Origin: Dermacentor variabilis
Lineage: Eukaryota > Arthropoda > Arachnida > Ixodida > Ixodidae
Assembly (NCBI RefSeq): GCF_050947875.1
Contig: NC_134568.1
Coordinates: 259,047,115-259,111,114 of the forward strand
Direction: 5' to 3'
DNA length: 64,000 bases
In this document: positions 32,596-45,300 of the stretch, piece after piece
How the letters are laid out: each line of letters opens with the position of its first letter
Position numbering within the stretch: position 1 is the stretch's first letter
Made by a program: the position numbers and the translations under genes
Notes under the pieces: generated by a model
Seen by the model: the letters and a program-made list of their open reading frames with translations, nothing else
Database searches by the model: none
Told to the model about the DNA's origin: nothing

Positions 32596-34896
32596 AGCTT
32601 ACCACCAATCTTTGACAACTATGAAAGAAGATCTATAAAGCTGTGCAGTTCTTTGAGGCATGTGTTAACTTTGGGAACTGGGCAACTGTGTGAACTTTTG
32701 ACGCACAAGAAATGTAGTCATTTGAAGCAACTTGTCAAGTGTAATAATTTGTTTGGCACCAAAGCAATATTTCATCACACAGGGTTAGAGGCCTGCCTAT
32801 AAAAAAACAACTAAAAGCTAATTCCCTTAATTTTAATATGCTCGAGATTCTGTACCCTGTTCTTTAATTGTATATGGCAGCTCTATCAAGTCATCGGGAT
32901 GCACACCTAAGTAAAAGAGACTTAAATGCGAGTGAATACCACATTATAGGCGAAAGAACAGGAAATAGCAATGGCAGGCTCTCACATGAACGAAAAAAAA
33001 AAGGAATAAAAAGAAAAAGAGATACATATAGTTGTGGTTGCAGGATGAAAATGAAAAATAAAGAAAACATGGAGAAAGAATGGAGATACAGTCATGCATC
33101 ATGCATGCCAGACAGGAGGTTGTGGTTTCTGCAACTGTTTGCACAAGCCTTGACACTGTACAGCATGTGCCAAAAATGCTGCACAAGCGGACAGCTCAAT
33201 CACTTTGCAGTTGTTCTCGCCTCAGCAAGAGTAAGGTGTTCCCAAAAAATAGTTGACTTCGCAGTGCTCGCTTGCAATGAACCACGTGTAGCATCCTGTG
33301 GTTCTTGAAGTGTGCTGATGTACCATTAAATCTGAAGGAGGACAAACTCAGCTGATACACATGCATGAATTTAGCCAGCTCTTCCAGATTCAGAACATAC
33401 TAAAAGACCAGAGGAAAACTTCTAAAACTACAAAATGACAACATTATTTGATAAATCATAGGTTGTTTCCAGTAAAGAAGCACCTGCACCGGCAGAAGCT
33501 GTAAGCTGCAGTAAACTTAATGCAGGCGGACTTAAGAAAGCGATTGCACCGACGTTACACCAATAATAAACAAAATTTTACTACACGGATAAAGGTAGTC
33601 CTGCCTCGTCTCAAAACATCGTACTCACCTTTTGCTCTCCTGTTTGCCACACATAAGGGCTGAGGATTAAGACGGAGTCTCACTGTTTAGTGCAATGCTT
33701 TTGTCACTGGCTGACCACGAGTTAAGCACTAACAATCGGGTGTAATATCAGCATTAAAGTGTTCTCTTCAGCTCCTACTTTGTGGCTTCTGAGCCGGCTG
33801 TGTTTACATAGGGCCGGATTCAGCTACACAGGGTCCACTGAATTCCAGTGTTTTACAGGGGCATGGACGCCTGCATAAATAAAACTTTGAATTTTTTAAA
33901 ACACTGCACGTATGTGCCCAGACTTTTTAAACAACGGTCACAGGCCTACGTTATCCTTTTTATTCGATAAAGAGGGGTAAAGATCGACGAAAATCTCTTG
34001 AACGTGAATCTGTTTCGAGCCAATGCCTCCTTTACTTGGCTTTGTTCGAGTGTTGCGTAATGCCGGTTCGCTAGTCAGCTTTGCCGCAGTGCATCAGTGT
34101 TACGCGGTCAAGCATAACTGCAATGGATTGCGGTTAAGCAGAGTGGAAAAGGGCCACCATCGCGGGATACTCACGCGCACCCGCCGTCCCGTGTGCTGTC
34201 ACAGTTCGAACACACACACGCCTAATAAATATTCAGGTACGCCTTCATAGACATTTCCGACGTGGCTGCGGTGATTTGAGCGCTTGTTTCGCCCACCTAG
34301 AGTGCCCCGTAACGAATTACGTTCCTTAATTATATACATGCGCGCAAGCGCCTCAGTAACTACAAATCTATCAGTAACTACGTAGTCTATCAGTGTTGCT
34401 GTACAGCTTTTGCAAGGGTCTATATAAACGGCTATGAAATATTGCGTGACAACGCTCAATTTCCATATACACTATACGAAATATATGTGTTTCAATTCAT
34501 CGAAGCGTTTTCGTAAACATATCGGGCCCAACCACATGCAGCACGGGATAGGCGTCTATGCGCGCGTCTATACGCGGGATATGCGTTAATTGCCAGTGTT
34601 GTTGTACAATGGTCTACGGCTATTAATTTGCATGGCGAAGTTCAGTTTTCTTACTTTCACATACAAAGTAATAACAGTTGAATTCACAAAATGTTTCCGT
34701 TCTCGCGAATCTCCGGCGTGAAGTAGGTGGTACGCTCAACAAAACATCCATAGGCACGACGTAATGCTTTGCCATGAAGTCGTCTAAGAAAACACCTCAC
34801 TTCCAAACGTACCTCCCTGCGACTATCAGATTCTAATATGCTACCGTTGTAACAAAATTCTATGGGGCTCTTGCATTGCCCAGGGGACGCTGCGAA
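32596..34896. other. No gene recognised
   Basis: AT-rich sequence with A-runs and unsupported short frames. No repeat boundary, RNA gene or exon could be defined. Confidence 0.5.
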
Positions 34897-35700
34897 GGAT
34901 GGATGGATGGATGGATGTTATGAGCGTCCCCTTTGGAACGGGGCGGTGGCTTGCGCCACCAAGCTCTTGCTACTATGCTGCCTAATATCCTACCTAGATT
35001 AACCAATTAAAAAAAAAAACATTATGAACTACCACGTCCAAATTCTCTGATACCCTATTGCGAACTGTGCTTTTGTACGTCTCCGTCTTTTGTCGTTTCT
35101 CTACTTTTCTTCCACCAATCCTCCAATCGCCTCTTACTGATGTCTATTGCGGACCTGTTTGCTTTACCACTGCTCCCGCTGAACCCAAGGGCTTCAAGGA
35201 GGCCAGTGGTGCCTAAATCGACCGCTGGATAGACGTCTTCACATTCTAATAAAATATGCTCCGTCGTTTCCCTAGCTTTAGCGCAGCAAGCACATGCTTC
35301 TTCTTCCTTCTTATATCTCGCTTTATAGGTGCGTGTTCTAAGGCATCCCGATCTCGCTTCGAAAAGTAATGAGCTTCCCTTTGAGTTATCATAAATGGTT
35401 TCTTTCCTAATTTCGTTTTTTCCCCTTAAGTAGTTACTCATGGCAGGTTTCTTTTCCATTGCCGCCACCCATGAGATTAATTCAGCCTCTCTGACTTTCC
35501 GCTTGACCTTCTTTGTTGCTGTGTTGCCCACCCCACAGGCCGCATACTTGCTGGTAAGCTTCCTAGTTCTTTTCCTCCACTGTGAATCAATGTTTTGCCT
35601 GTACAGATACCTGAACACTCTCCCAGCCCATTTACTTTCCTCCATATTCCTCAGCCGTTCTTCATACTCAATTTTACTGCGAGCTTCCCTCTCTAAAGGT
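34897..35700 (-). mobile_element. LINE 3' end with GGAT-type tail, copy 1
   Basis: On the minus strand a coding C-terminus is followed by a 3' UTR containing CGCCCCGTTCCAAAGGGGAC and a (CATC)n tail (34897-34918 on the plus strand). A second, shorter copy with the same tail lies at 49398-49910. Both are 5'-truncated, as usual for LINE insertions. Confidence 0.75.
35055..35645 (-). pseudogene. LINE ORF2 C-terminal fragment
   Basis: A 196-codon open minus-strand frame. A lysine-rich N-terminal half with AELISWVAAMEKKPAMSNY is followed by LLFEARSGCLRTRTYKARY and a Cys/His cluster, CACCAKARETTEHILLEC, the Cx2C...HxxxxC pattern of the zinc-finger-like end of many LINE ORF2 proteins. It ends ...SKRRLEDWWKK. 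RT and endonuclease are missing by 5' truncation. The same protein segment is encoded at 49616-49882 with a few substitutions. Confidence 0.7.
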
Positions 35701-36074
35701 GCTAAAAAGCGCCCCCTGTGCTAAAATGGGTCGTACCAAGCTCGGTCGTCTGCTTCGGAAAGCACGTTTACAATATGGACCCGCCACTTTCGGTTGTGTT
35801 GTTTCACGGCCTGCAGCGAATATCGGGTGCCGAAGATTTTTTTCAGGGGTGGCACGCTGCGTAAAGGCAAGAAATTATGCAGTGCCGAATACGTGTACGC
35901 CGTTCAAGAATTAGGTGGCGAAGTTTTAGCACCGTGTCAATCGCAAGTGAAGCGAGTCGCGTACGAAGTGGAACTTCAGGTAAGGTTTGCACGCTAGCTG
36001 CTAGATTCAGGCGCACAAACGCGAGGAAGTGCTTGCTATAAATGAATCCACAGCAGCGATAAGCAGGCATCATG

Positions 36075-36160
36075 TGTACGGAACTGCTCGAGCACACGAC
36101 GATACGCGCCGCGATGTACGAACTGCTCGAGCGCACGATCGTACGCGCCGCGACGGCAGC
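36075..36160 (+). repeat. Tandem duplication, about 43-bp unit
   Basis: Two adjacent units share GAACTGCTCGAGC(A/G)CACGA and TACGCGCCGCGA. The units are GC-rich and partly palindromic (CTCGAG). Confidence 0.7.
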
Positions 36161-36949
36161 GGTCTTTCGACATGCCGCGAAACGGCGGGCCTCCTGCAAT
36201 CTTTGTTGACTGTATGCCGCTAAACAAGTAGTTATGCCTGCGTTGTAGTAGCGGCCATCTGTCCCTTTTAGTAACTGGTAATAACTGATGCAATGCATAT
36301 GAGCTCGCACGTACGTGTGAATCGCGCTGCAGCGCGAGCTCGTGCGCTGCTCGCTTGATGTAGGTTTTAATGACAGCGCTCGAACATGGATGTGCTGCAA
36401 TCAATACTGCCTTGCTGCGCTGCCTCAACGTGCTGGCTTGAGATCAAGGATGAGCGCATTTAACTCTCTTAACCTGTGCTGCTCGTAGTGGAGTAGTGAA
36501 TTGTCATCGAATGAGCCCGACCATTTGTGCTCATTTGCACACACCTGGTCACTTCACCACTTCGCATCGGTCGAATTGTTAATTGTCGCTGTGACCGGGT
36601 CTCGAATCGTGAATTACCAGCCATGCCTGCTGCTATGTCGGTCTGCTGTCGGGCCTAGCTGTAGGTGCAAAAGACCTAACTTTAGAACGCAGATAATCAA
36701 GCAAGCTTCAAGACAGGCGAAGCAGTCATGCAGCATGGCGCGAAGTTTGGCTTACTCAACGCGACGAACTGCAGCTATGCAGCGCGCCCGACGCTCCACT
36801 TCGTGAGGCCTTGAAGGAAAACGGTAGAATCTGATGTTGGGATTCAGGCCTTTTTGTTCATGGCAGCCCACGACGCAGAAGTAATGGCGGTGACGCCTTT
36901 TCGAGGCTGGGGTAGGTCTCGAGAACGGAGGGAAAAAGAACAAAGAGTC

Positions 36950-37165
36950 GTCGCGGCAGTAATAGGCTCGGACTATAGGGAAATCGCCCCCAACGGAGGC
37001 TGGTGGATCATGCCCGACGAGCAGCCACGCTCAGTGGTGCCCTGGAATAGGGGCGCCAACCATGCAGGCCGGAGATCTTCATCAACCAATAGAACATCAA
37101 GACATCCGGCCCGACTGCTGAATTACTCTTTCTAGGGCAATAAAGTTTACTTCCTCCTCCTCCTC
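36950..37165 (+). mobile_element. LINE 3' tail, plus strand
   Basis: CAATAAAGTTTACTTCCTCC with following CTCC repeats (37137-37165) matches the tail of the RNase-H LINE at 10507-10535 in the opposite orientation. The preceding GC-rich 3' UTR-like sequence is non-coding. Only the 3' end remains. Confidence 0.5.
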
Positions 37166-37676
37166 TCCGGATCGGCGTCACCGATTCCTTCTGCTCCTAG
37201 CATTACGTCCCACGGCACACGCGTAGAGTCCGTTTTCGTTAAACTATAGGCTGCGGCGAGCTCGCAGCGTGGTCTGTCAGAAGTGACGAGCCTTTTCGCA
37301 CTCGCAACAGGGCAGAAAAAAAGTGCGAATCGACGCAGAACTCTGCCTAGAAACGTGCTTCGCCACAGCCAGGGGGCCAGGGTTCAATACGACCCAAGCT
37401 GGTACGACCCAGATGGCGTTTTCCCGCGCCGCCACCAGGCGCCGCTACTATACCTCAAACTCCAGCGCAAGACGCCCATTAACTCAGCTCGGGCATGGCT
37501 TGCCGTGTCAGCCACGTTGCCAACTCGGCTAGGGACGAACCATGGACGAACGGAGAAAACAACGTTTTCCCCGGTAGTACTACAGTGTACTAGAAGGCAC
37601 TGTAGTACACCTATCGTACATATAATAGTCAAGGGAGTCAAGGACCAAGGGGGGACTTTGGGCCAGTTGGTCCGAC

Positions 37677-37824
37677 ATGTTTAAAGAGGAAAAGAACCGC
37701 GACTTCAGACGGGACGTGACGAAAGACCTGTTCACTCCTTCGTCACGTCCCCATAGAAATGCCATAGAATGAAGAACCAACTTACGTCCCGTCTGAAGTC
37801 GCAGTTCTTTTCCTCTTTAAACAT
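37677..37824. repeat. Foldback hairpin with 41-bp arms
   Basis: Arms at 37677-37717 and 37784-37824 are complementary at 40 of 41 positions. A second nested pairing, GGGACGTGACGAA (37711-37723) with TTCGTCACGTCCC (37739-37751), competes for the same bases. The form is that of a small MITE, or of a structured RNA if transcribed. It lies about 840 bp upstream of the host gene start codon. Confidence 0.8.
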
Positions 37825-38154
37825 CAAGGACCAAAAGTCCACATTTATCTTATGCAACTAGTACACTCTACTTGCATCATCGACTGCAACAGCTGCTTTT
37901 CTATGCCACTGCATAGAATAAAGAACCATTGCCTCCTTTACTAGATGCCAGCCGCGTTGTCCGTAAACTCGGTTTCTCGCCCTCTCCCTTTTCCCTCCTC
38001 CGCGAGAAGGCAACGAGCGCCGCTTGTGGCGGACGTCTGCAACCTAGATCACGTGCTGCGGCCTCTGAGATTACCATGGCGTTTGTTGTCATCTCGGAGG
38101 CCTGCGATAACGCTCGCTAACAGACGCCGGCGTATTCAGCCGCCGCTGCCACAT

Positions 38155-38661
38155 CCGCCGGAAGTTGAAAAGGCAACGAGCGCCGCCTCACAGAACTTAT
38201 GCTGAACCATTGGCTGAATTAACTTCAACTAAGGGAACCGCCGCCGCAATGGGAAAGCGAGCAACGCGGCTGGCATACCATCTGCTCCTCACGCACGCAC
38301 AGGAAGTGACGTCAGCGGAATCGCATGGTGTTTGTTTACGTCCGCCAACGGCAAGTGTCGCTGGGCAAGTGGGCTTTAATATATATATATATATCTTTAT
38401 ATATTCGCGGCGCCTCAGCTGACCGAGTGGGTGAGCGCATTTTCTTGGCTCTGTTCAGGAAGGATAGGCCTTCGCCAATAAGAGGCGAAAACGTCGCACT
38501 AGTTTTCCTCGAAGAGTTGCGACGCATTGTTTAACGCTGTGTCATACCGCTGCTGCTTAGAAAGCGTCGGGAAAAAAATACTTTTCCCTGATTCTCTTCA
38601 GCGCAAGTGGACTTCGCCTACAGTAGCGACCCCGGATCTGCGTTGCAAATTGACCGCAGAC
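38155..38661 (+). promoter_or_regulatory. Upstream region of C19orf12 homologue
   Basis: CCGGAAGTT (38158-38166) is an ETS-type site, and a perfect CRE, TGACGTCA, lies at 38307-38314. An E-box, CACGTG, is at about 38049. The region is GC-rich apart from an AT microsatellite at 38378-38403. The transcription start is unknown. GACCGCAG just before the ATG could be a weak splice acceptor for a non-coding first exon. Confidence 0.4.
38378..38403 (+). repeat. AT microsatellite
   Basis: A TA-dinucleotide run with one CTT interruption in the 5' region of the host gene. Confidence 0.85.
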
Positions 38662-38821
38662 ATGCCTGTCAAGAGGGACGAGATGTTAGATGTTTTGTGC
38701 ATGGTGTCCAAAGAAGAAAATTTACGAGTGACACTCAAGCATTCAGTTAAAGGAGGTCTTATCACTGGTGCAACTGCAATGGTAGCCGGTATTCTCATGG
38801 GACCAATCGGGCTAGCCGTTG
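38662..38821 (+). CDS. C19orf12 homologue exon 1, coding part
   Basis: Covers codons 1-53 and the first base of codon 54. The donor G|GTGAGT at 38821-38827 is strong. Reading through the donor gives an unrelated tail, GECFYKLLQYPIKL, and a stop at 38881-38883, so splicing is needed for the conserved protein. Confidence 0.9.
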
Positions 38822-39321
38822 GTGAGTGCTTTTACAAATTGTTACAGTATCCCATTAAGCTGTCTTTTGCGTTGGATAAATAACGCCCGTCAATGGCTCG
38901 TCACTGAACGATAATTTCTTCGCCGCAACATAAGTACGCGTCTGATCTGCAACTGCGCGGACATTCTCGGGACTGTCGCATGAAGTATCTGCGCTTACAC
39001 CCTGCGTACAGGAAAGAATCAAGTGTTTTGTGCACGTGTTCGTCATTAAAGCCTCGATTCTATCTCTCTCTCTCTCTCGCTCTCTGTCTCTCTCTCTCTG
39101 TACTGCCTTTGATGTTAACAGACGCCTGCATCAAAACTCTAGGCTGCCGACGTTTGTTGGTTCCTCCCATTTTATCCCTCATGACCCTTCGCCTACTTCT
39201 CTAGCGGAATGTAGCACCTAGCTCATGACAGTACAGTTCTCGTTATTTTGAATGTGAACATGTTTTAAAGAATTTTCTTTAAAGTTACTGATAACTACAG
39301 AGTTCTATCACTATGTGTGTG

Positions 39322-39355
<34 letters not shown>

Positions 39356-42300
39356 CGCATTAATAACTGGAAATTTACTCCTTGCTTCGAAAGTAGCACT
39401 TGATAGTCCTTATAGAATACGCCAGCATAATGGGCTCCTTGAATTAGCTGCAATTGCCAAATTGTTCTCTTTTTCTCAGCCTCCACTTCATAAGATCTTA
39501 ACAAAACTTTTATGTTGACTGGTTGATGCAGATCCCTTAAAAAAAAAAACGGCATCAAACCAAGAAGACATGGAGACAAGTGCAATTTGAGATGTATGCA
39601 TATACAGGGTGACCCAACTATTATGCACCAAGATTGAAAAAATATGCAAATGCAACGTAGCTGGACAGAACCAAGGTCATGTTGTTTGTCGTCACTTGGA
39701 GATACTCAAATTATTTTTGCATTCCACCTAATTAAGTAATGTCTTAATTAATTAATTACTCAATTTCTCAAATATTATAATTAGATTGAAAGTGTCACTC
39801 AAAAAAACTCCATTTGCAGCTTTCTATTGCTCAATACATGCTATATAAAAGTGTTTGTCCGAGTGTGAAAGAAGCCTATGACTACATGCAAGATTGCCAT
39901 GCGACTGGCTGTGTGAGGCACTTTGCATGTATCGACGTGTATTCCATGCATACACACAAGCCAGGAACTTGAACCTTTCCAATTTCTTTCTAAAAATTGT
40001 GGCCATTTAGTAGGTCAGAAGAAGTGCATTCCCACGATATTTTGTGTGAAAAAAGCTTTTGTCTGCCTTAGTGCTATTTGAATTCTACCATTAAAAGCGA
40101 AACGTAATGCTCAAGAAAAAGTTTCATAATGTGAAGCTTGATTCAGGGAAAGAGTAACCTAGAGAAATTCTTGTTTACTATGCACTCTCTCTTGTAGGCC
40201 GTAACTTTATTTTTGCTAAAGCTTTAATGTGAGCGAAAAGGCTATTTTGGGGCATTTTCAAGATTTTTATGTGAACTTAAAATTTATTCAGTTACTATTC
40301 TTGGCAGTCTTGTGCCCATATAGTTGACTAAAGTACGAGGGTGAATCAGAAAATCTTTGCCCCTATCTTTTATTAGCGAAAATAAGGTACATACAGGTAA
40401 TTACAAATATAATATGCACTATGCTATGCACCTTACACTATTTTTCCACATGGTCCCCACACCGGTTCAGACATTTTTCCCATCGCAGCACTAAATTTGA
40501 GATGCCCCTGTTGCCATGTTGTCATCAGTCAGCGACACACGCGGCCTCCCAGAACTGTCATTGTCATGCAAATCTTCATGGCCTCTTGTGAACTTGCGAC
40601 ACCACCACCTTAAACTTCTCAAAGCGAGACACCTTTCCCTATAGGTGGGCTGCATTTCCTTGTGGATTTTGATGGGCGTTCGTCTCTTGCTCCGTAGAGA
40701 ACGAATCGCAGTTTGCTGCTTGTTTGCCATAGACATGTGAAGCACAACCACCATCTTCAACGACTGACAGAAGCGCCGTACCACGGAGCTACTGGCAGAT
40801 AAAGCCAGGCCTGTCCAAGAGAGCTCCACCGCTGGGAATGGATATGTTGACTTCGCATTCACAGCCGTAATTTGTCTAAAAAAAAAAAGAAAAAAAATAG
40901 GAGCAAAGACTTTGATTCACCCTCATAGTTTTGCTTTCAACAAAAGTGAAATTTGGGTCAAGATTCATCCTGAAGTTAATAAAGAACATTTGTGTCATGT
41001 TTTCAGTTTTAAGTATTGTATGGAAATGTTGTTTATTTCATAAAAGGACACCTCAAAATTTGTTTCAGGAAGTTTAAATGGCAGGTATTGTTGTTTTAGG
41101 AGAGAAAATTTTGAAATTCACTCCCCACTTCATATTGTGCCATTGGGTAGCCATGTACCTTCACAACACATGCCTTGGCAGGGTGAGACACTAGAGAGTT
41201 TTAGAATAGGGGCCCCGAAGGAATAGCGTCGAAGTCACTGCGCATGCACGAGATGCAAACTGCCTTTGGGTTTTGCATTGGGCACACTATTTCGTCGATT
41301 TTGTGGGAGCCCCAGAAGCTGCCCTAAAAGCTTTGTGTCAACAAACATGCTGGCACCCATTGAAGCGATGGCTCTAACCTAGCACCATACTGGGCCCGAC
41401 TCATGGTAACGCATAAAATTCGTAAACTAGGACAGGTGACTGCGGTTATCGCTTTCTCTCAGCTAACGGGTGTAATTAATAAGGATTGATTCATTAGGTG
41501 CCACTGATTGTCAATTTCATGGCTTATAGGCGTAACACGGCTTAACTTGGCTGGTGAAGGCACGTAAAGTTGGTTACTCGTAACTAAATGCAACAAATTG
41601 CTTGCTGCTAATAGAATAGCCTCTAAATTGTAATGAAACACGAAAACACTAAAGTCAAAATTACTCTTCTTATCATAAATGGTATATTTTATTTAATTAT
41701 TCATAATAGCTTTTCTTTGACACCATAGTGGTGCTGCCAGTGCAAGGTGCTATCCACAAACGCAAAGCTCTATTCTAAATGACTGTTTGGTGCAGTGCAA
41801 AGCGGGGCAGGGGACACAGGAATAAACCAGGACAACCGCTTGCTTCACACTGTTCTCCTTGTTGTAGTTGAAGATTTGGAGCCTGCCCTGCCTTTGCCAC
41901 TCAGATCTTAGGATCTTGCAACCCCTGATGCTGTGGCCGGTAGACAGGTTGAAGCCTTCACTCTTCACTACTGCATGCCCCAACGCTGACACCCGCAAAG
42001 CTCTTTGGGGCCCCAAGCTTTTGGGTGCCCTATTCTAAAACTTTCTACTGTCATGAAGGCGTTTTTCTGAGGTGAGTGTGCAGGAGTGCTGGAGGCTGCC
42101 ATGCCTCAAGCACTTCTGTTTATAAAATATACCAAGAATATCCCCTTCTTGTAGGCTACAAAAACAAACTGATTATGTTGAAGTATAAAATCCAATTTGC
42201 TATGGAGCGGAGGCAGAGCATAAACAATGACGTATCATAGATGTTTGGAAGTGAAATGACCAGCCTATTGCTGCTGTGCCTTGAGGTGTTGCAAAAAACT

Positions 42301-45300
42301 GAACAAGTTGTCGTGGATTGCAAACAGAAGCTTCAGGCCACAGTAAAATTGAAGATGCTAGACCGAATGACACGAATACAAAAATTCTCAAGGAAATGGC
42401 GGTCCTATTTGAAAGCAAAAGGTTTGCTGATGCAGCAAAAGTCGCACGAGGAACAGCAAGCAACCATAGGCACCTACTCTGGCAGCCTACAATCAGGACA
42501 GAAGGAAGAAAGTCTAGTGCAAGCTCTTACTTCATGGATCATTTTTTAGTTGGCCTCTGACTATTGCTAAAGACGCTATACTAGTGAAAGTGTTTCAGAT
42601 AGCCTTGGACTCTCCATACCAGCCACTGTCCTGTCATGTGATGAGTGCTCGGGTGAACACCCTGTTTTAACGCGAAGAAGTGCAGATTTTAAGATGAATT
42701 TTCTACAGCCACTTCCACCAGTTCAACAGCTGACTTCTGGACTTCAATCGCTAATGATGTCCACCTCGGCATCTTTGCACATTGGTCTAATGATGGGCTG
42801 GGCGTTTCGATCGAAAACACTGAATGTGAGACACGTGTAAATGAATAATACACAGTAGATCAATGTGTCCAAGAGGTCTTGCAGACTGCTTTAGGATGTG
42901 GTAATAATAAAACGGTGGCAACAGTCTACACAGATACCGGGTTAGAATTCCAGGTTGGCTCAGATGGTAGAGCAGTTGCCCTGGAAAGGGGGTGGTCCCG
43001 GTTTCGAGTCCCGGACGAGGACAAGTTTTTCTTCAACTGCGAGGCTTTTCTTTCGGGGAACCTGTATGGGTTTCCTTTGTAGCAATTGCTATGATTAGGT
43101 GGATATCTAATTTTCTCTTTATTAGCTACTGCTCTCCACCTTGCGCATTTCCGCAGAACTATTATATCATAAATCAGCTTATATGTACAGCCGCCTATAC
43201 TACCTCTACAGATGGGCCAGTTAGCAACTCTGTTCTCTATAGAATCGTGCAATGAAGCAACATGTAGCAGCACAACTTATTGTCACAGTCGAAACGAGTT
43301 ATTTGTGGGGCAGCAGGCTTCCTCTTTCATGCTTCCCTAAGAAAGCTTAGCATCGTCTAGTGCCACAAAGCCTGCGTGTGGTCTCTGAAATGCACGACGT
43401 GCCGGTGCATGCAAATGCTGAGGAACAGATGCAGCAACCGGGCTCCTCTCTCGTGCTTCTTTATGGGTAAGCTGCACCATCTAGTGGCACTGCCCAGAAG
43501 TCAGTGCGTGACCTTCGAGGCGTGAAGCATGGCATACCAATGCCTGCGAACACTGAGAATTGTTTTCTCACTTGCCACACACTCAGTGGCACATGCTCAG
43601 CGACCCAAGTTCCCGAAGGTTCATTGAAGAGTGGCACATATTCACTGCGTTCATGGCGCAGCTCACTAAAGTGTTAGCGTGAAAGGCATTAATTGAAAAG
43701 CGGCACATACCCAGTGCATTTGTGGTGCAGCCTGCTGTCCTTGATGAACCCTTGTGATATTTGTTCGAATCTGCTCAGCATCGGATAAATTTAAGGAATC
43801 TTTTTCATCATTGTAGAGCGGCACATTCCCTGTGGCACATACCTTGTTACCCAAGTTGGTGTCAAAGATGTTCATTGAAGAGCAGCACACATCTACTGGC
43901 ACATGCCCAGTGACGAAAGTTGGCATCAAAGAGGTTCGTTGAATACCAGCACAGACCAAGTGGCACATACCCAATGCTCCAAGTCGGCGTGAACGAGATT
44001 CGTTGAAGACCGATGGTTGGTTTTGAACCCTATTGCCTCAGCACAGCAAGCCAGATGTGCTAACCATTCAACCACAGACTACCCAATGACCCAGCTAGGT
44101 GGTCACACACATGCACACAGCCCTCGAAAAGTGCATGAAGTACCCCATGAGTGCTAACATATAAAAATGAAAGTACTCTTTTTCATCAGGAATGGAGAGA
44201 AAACAGCATCAAGCTAGCTGCTGTCATACCGTTCAATGCCAGAAGTTACTGATGACAAATTGGATCCTTTACAGTGGTGGCAGGTGCAGGGTGCCACGCC
44301 ACAAGTTATAAATAAATACCTGTTCTAAAGACGACATTGTGTGTCTTGGCAACAGTGCCATGTGAGCACCTGTTCAGTGCAGCTGATGTAACTGTTCATA
44401 AGCAAGGGGATTCTCCACTGCCAAAAGAAAAAGAGGGCTAAACTTTTTTGCCTACACAGCTGGACCTATGATTGTGTCTGAATGAGTTTGGCATGCTTGA
44501 ATATCTGCTCGCACAAAGCATGGTTTGTGCTTTCTTCAAAATTTATGTACATAATTCGCCAGTTTTCATTCTTACAGCGAAGCTGTGTAGCTCTACCTCC
44601 CAACGGGTCTGTCGTCTCTGTGAGCAAACACTCGGGAGGTGCGCACTGGCTGTGCCCCTGGGTCCCTTGCAGCACCAGCAGATGGCGCTTCCCTCCACGC
44701 GTGCGCAACACTGGCTATTCTGTGTGGGTGAAAGAAAAGAAAGAACCAGAAAGCTCGCATTCGCGCATAGCATTTGCCGCAAGTGCTTTCTACTCAAGAT
44801 TATGGTTGCATAAGCTGCAGTTACCAGGAAGCAGCAACTGTAGCATACAAAGCAGGGACTGACGTAACAGCACTTTTTTATGTAAAAGAAGAACTCAACT
44901 GGTTTGTGTTGTGACAGTGCTATGGGAAGGCCACGTATAGTGAGGACTCCTGAAGCGCAGCGTGCATATGAGGTGTGGCGAAAGTGTGGTTAAGTGCATT
45001 TCTCTTCTCTCTGGCCCACTCTGTAGGTGCACGAAGTAGCAGTGCACCATAGTAAATGCCTTTGGCGGATGCCGTAGGGACGCGTTGCCTGCACTTGTAT
45101 GTCTTGTGTGTGCTTTGGCACTACTACTAGCCTTCCCCCAGCTCCGCTGGTCTCTGGTGTTTACGATAGCATAGCCGCACATAGTTTTTATCTAATGTGA
45201 ATAAATTTGATTAGTTCATTAAATAAAAGGTTCTGATTATTTGGGTTAAAATTTTTATTGATGTTCAGCTTTACTGAGAATTTTATGTAGAACATGTAGA

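Noticed and set aside
38527..38883. 118-codon frame read through exon 1
   Set aside because: It begins at a non-ATG codon and its end reads into intron past a strong donor; the conserved protein starts at 38662 and splices at 38821.
42952..43025. Functional tRNA gene
   Set aside because: The anticodon stem does not pair well and a SINE body follows; interpreted as a SINE head.
43560..44011. CRISPR-like array
   Set aside because: Repeats are long, degenerate and in a eukaryotic intron; no cas genes; a minisatellite explains it.
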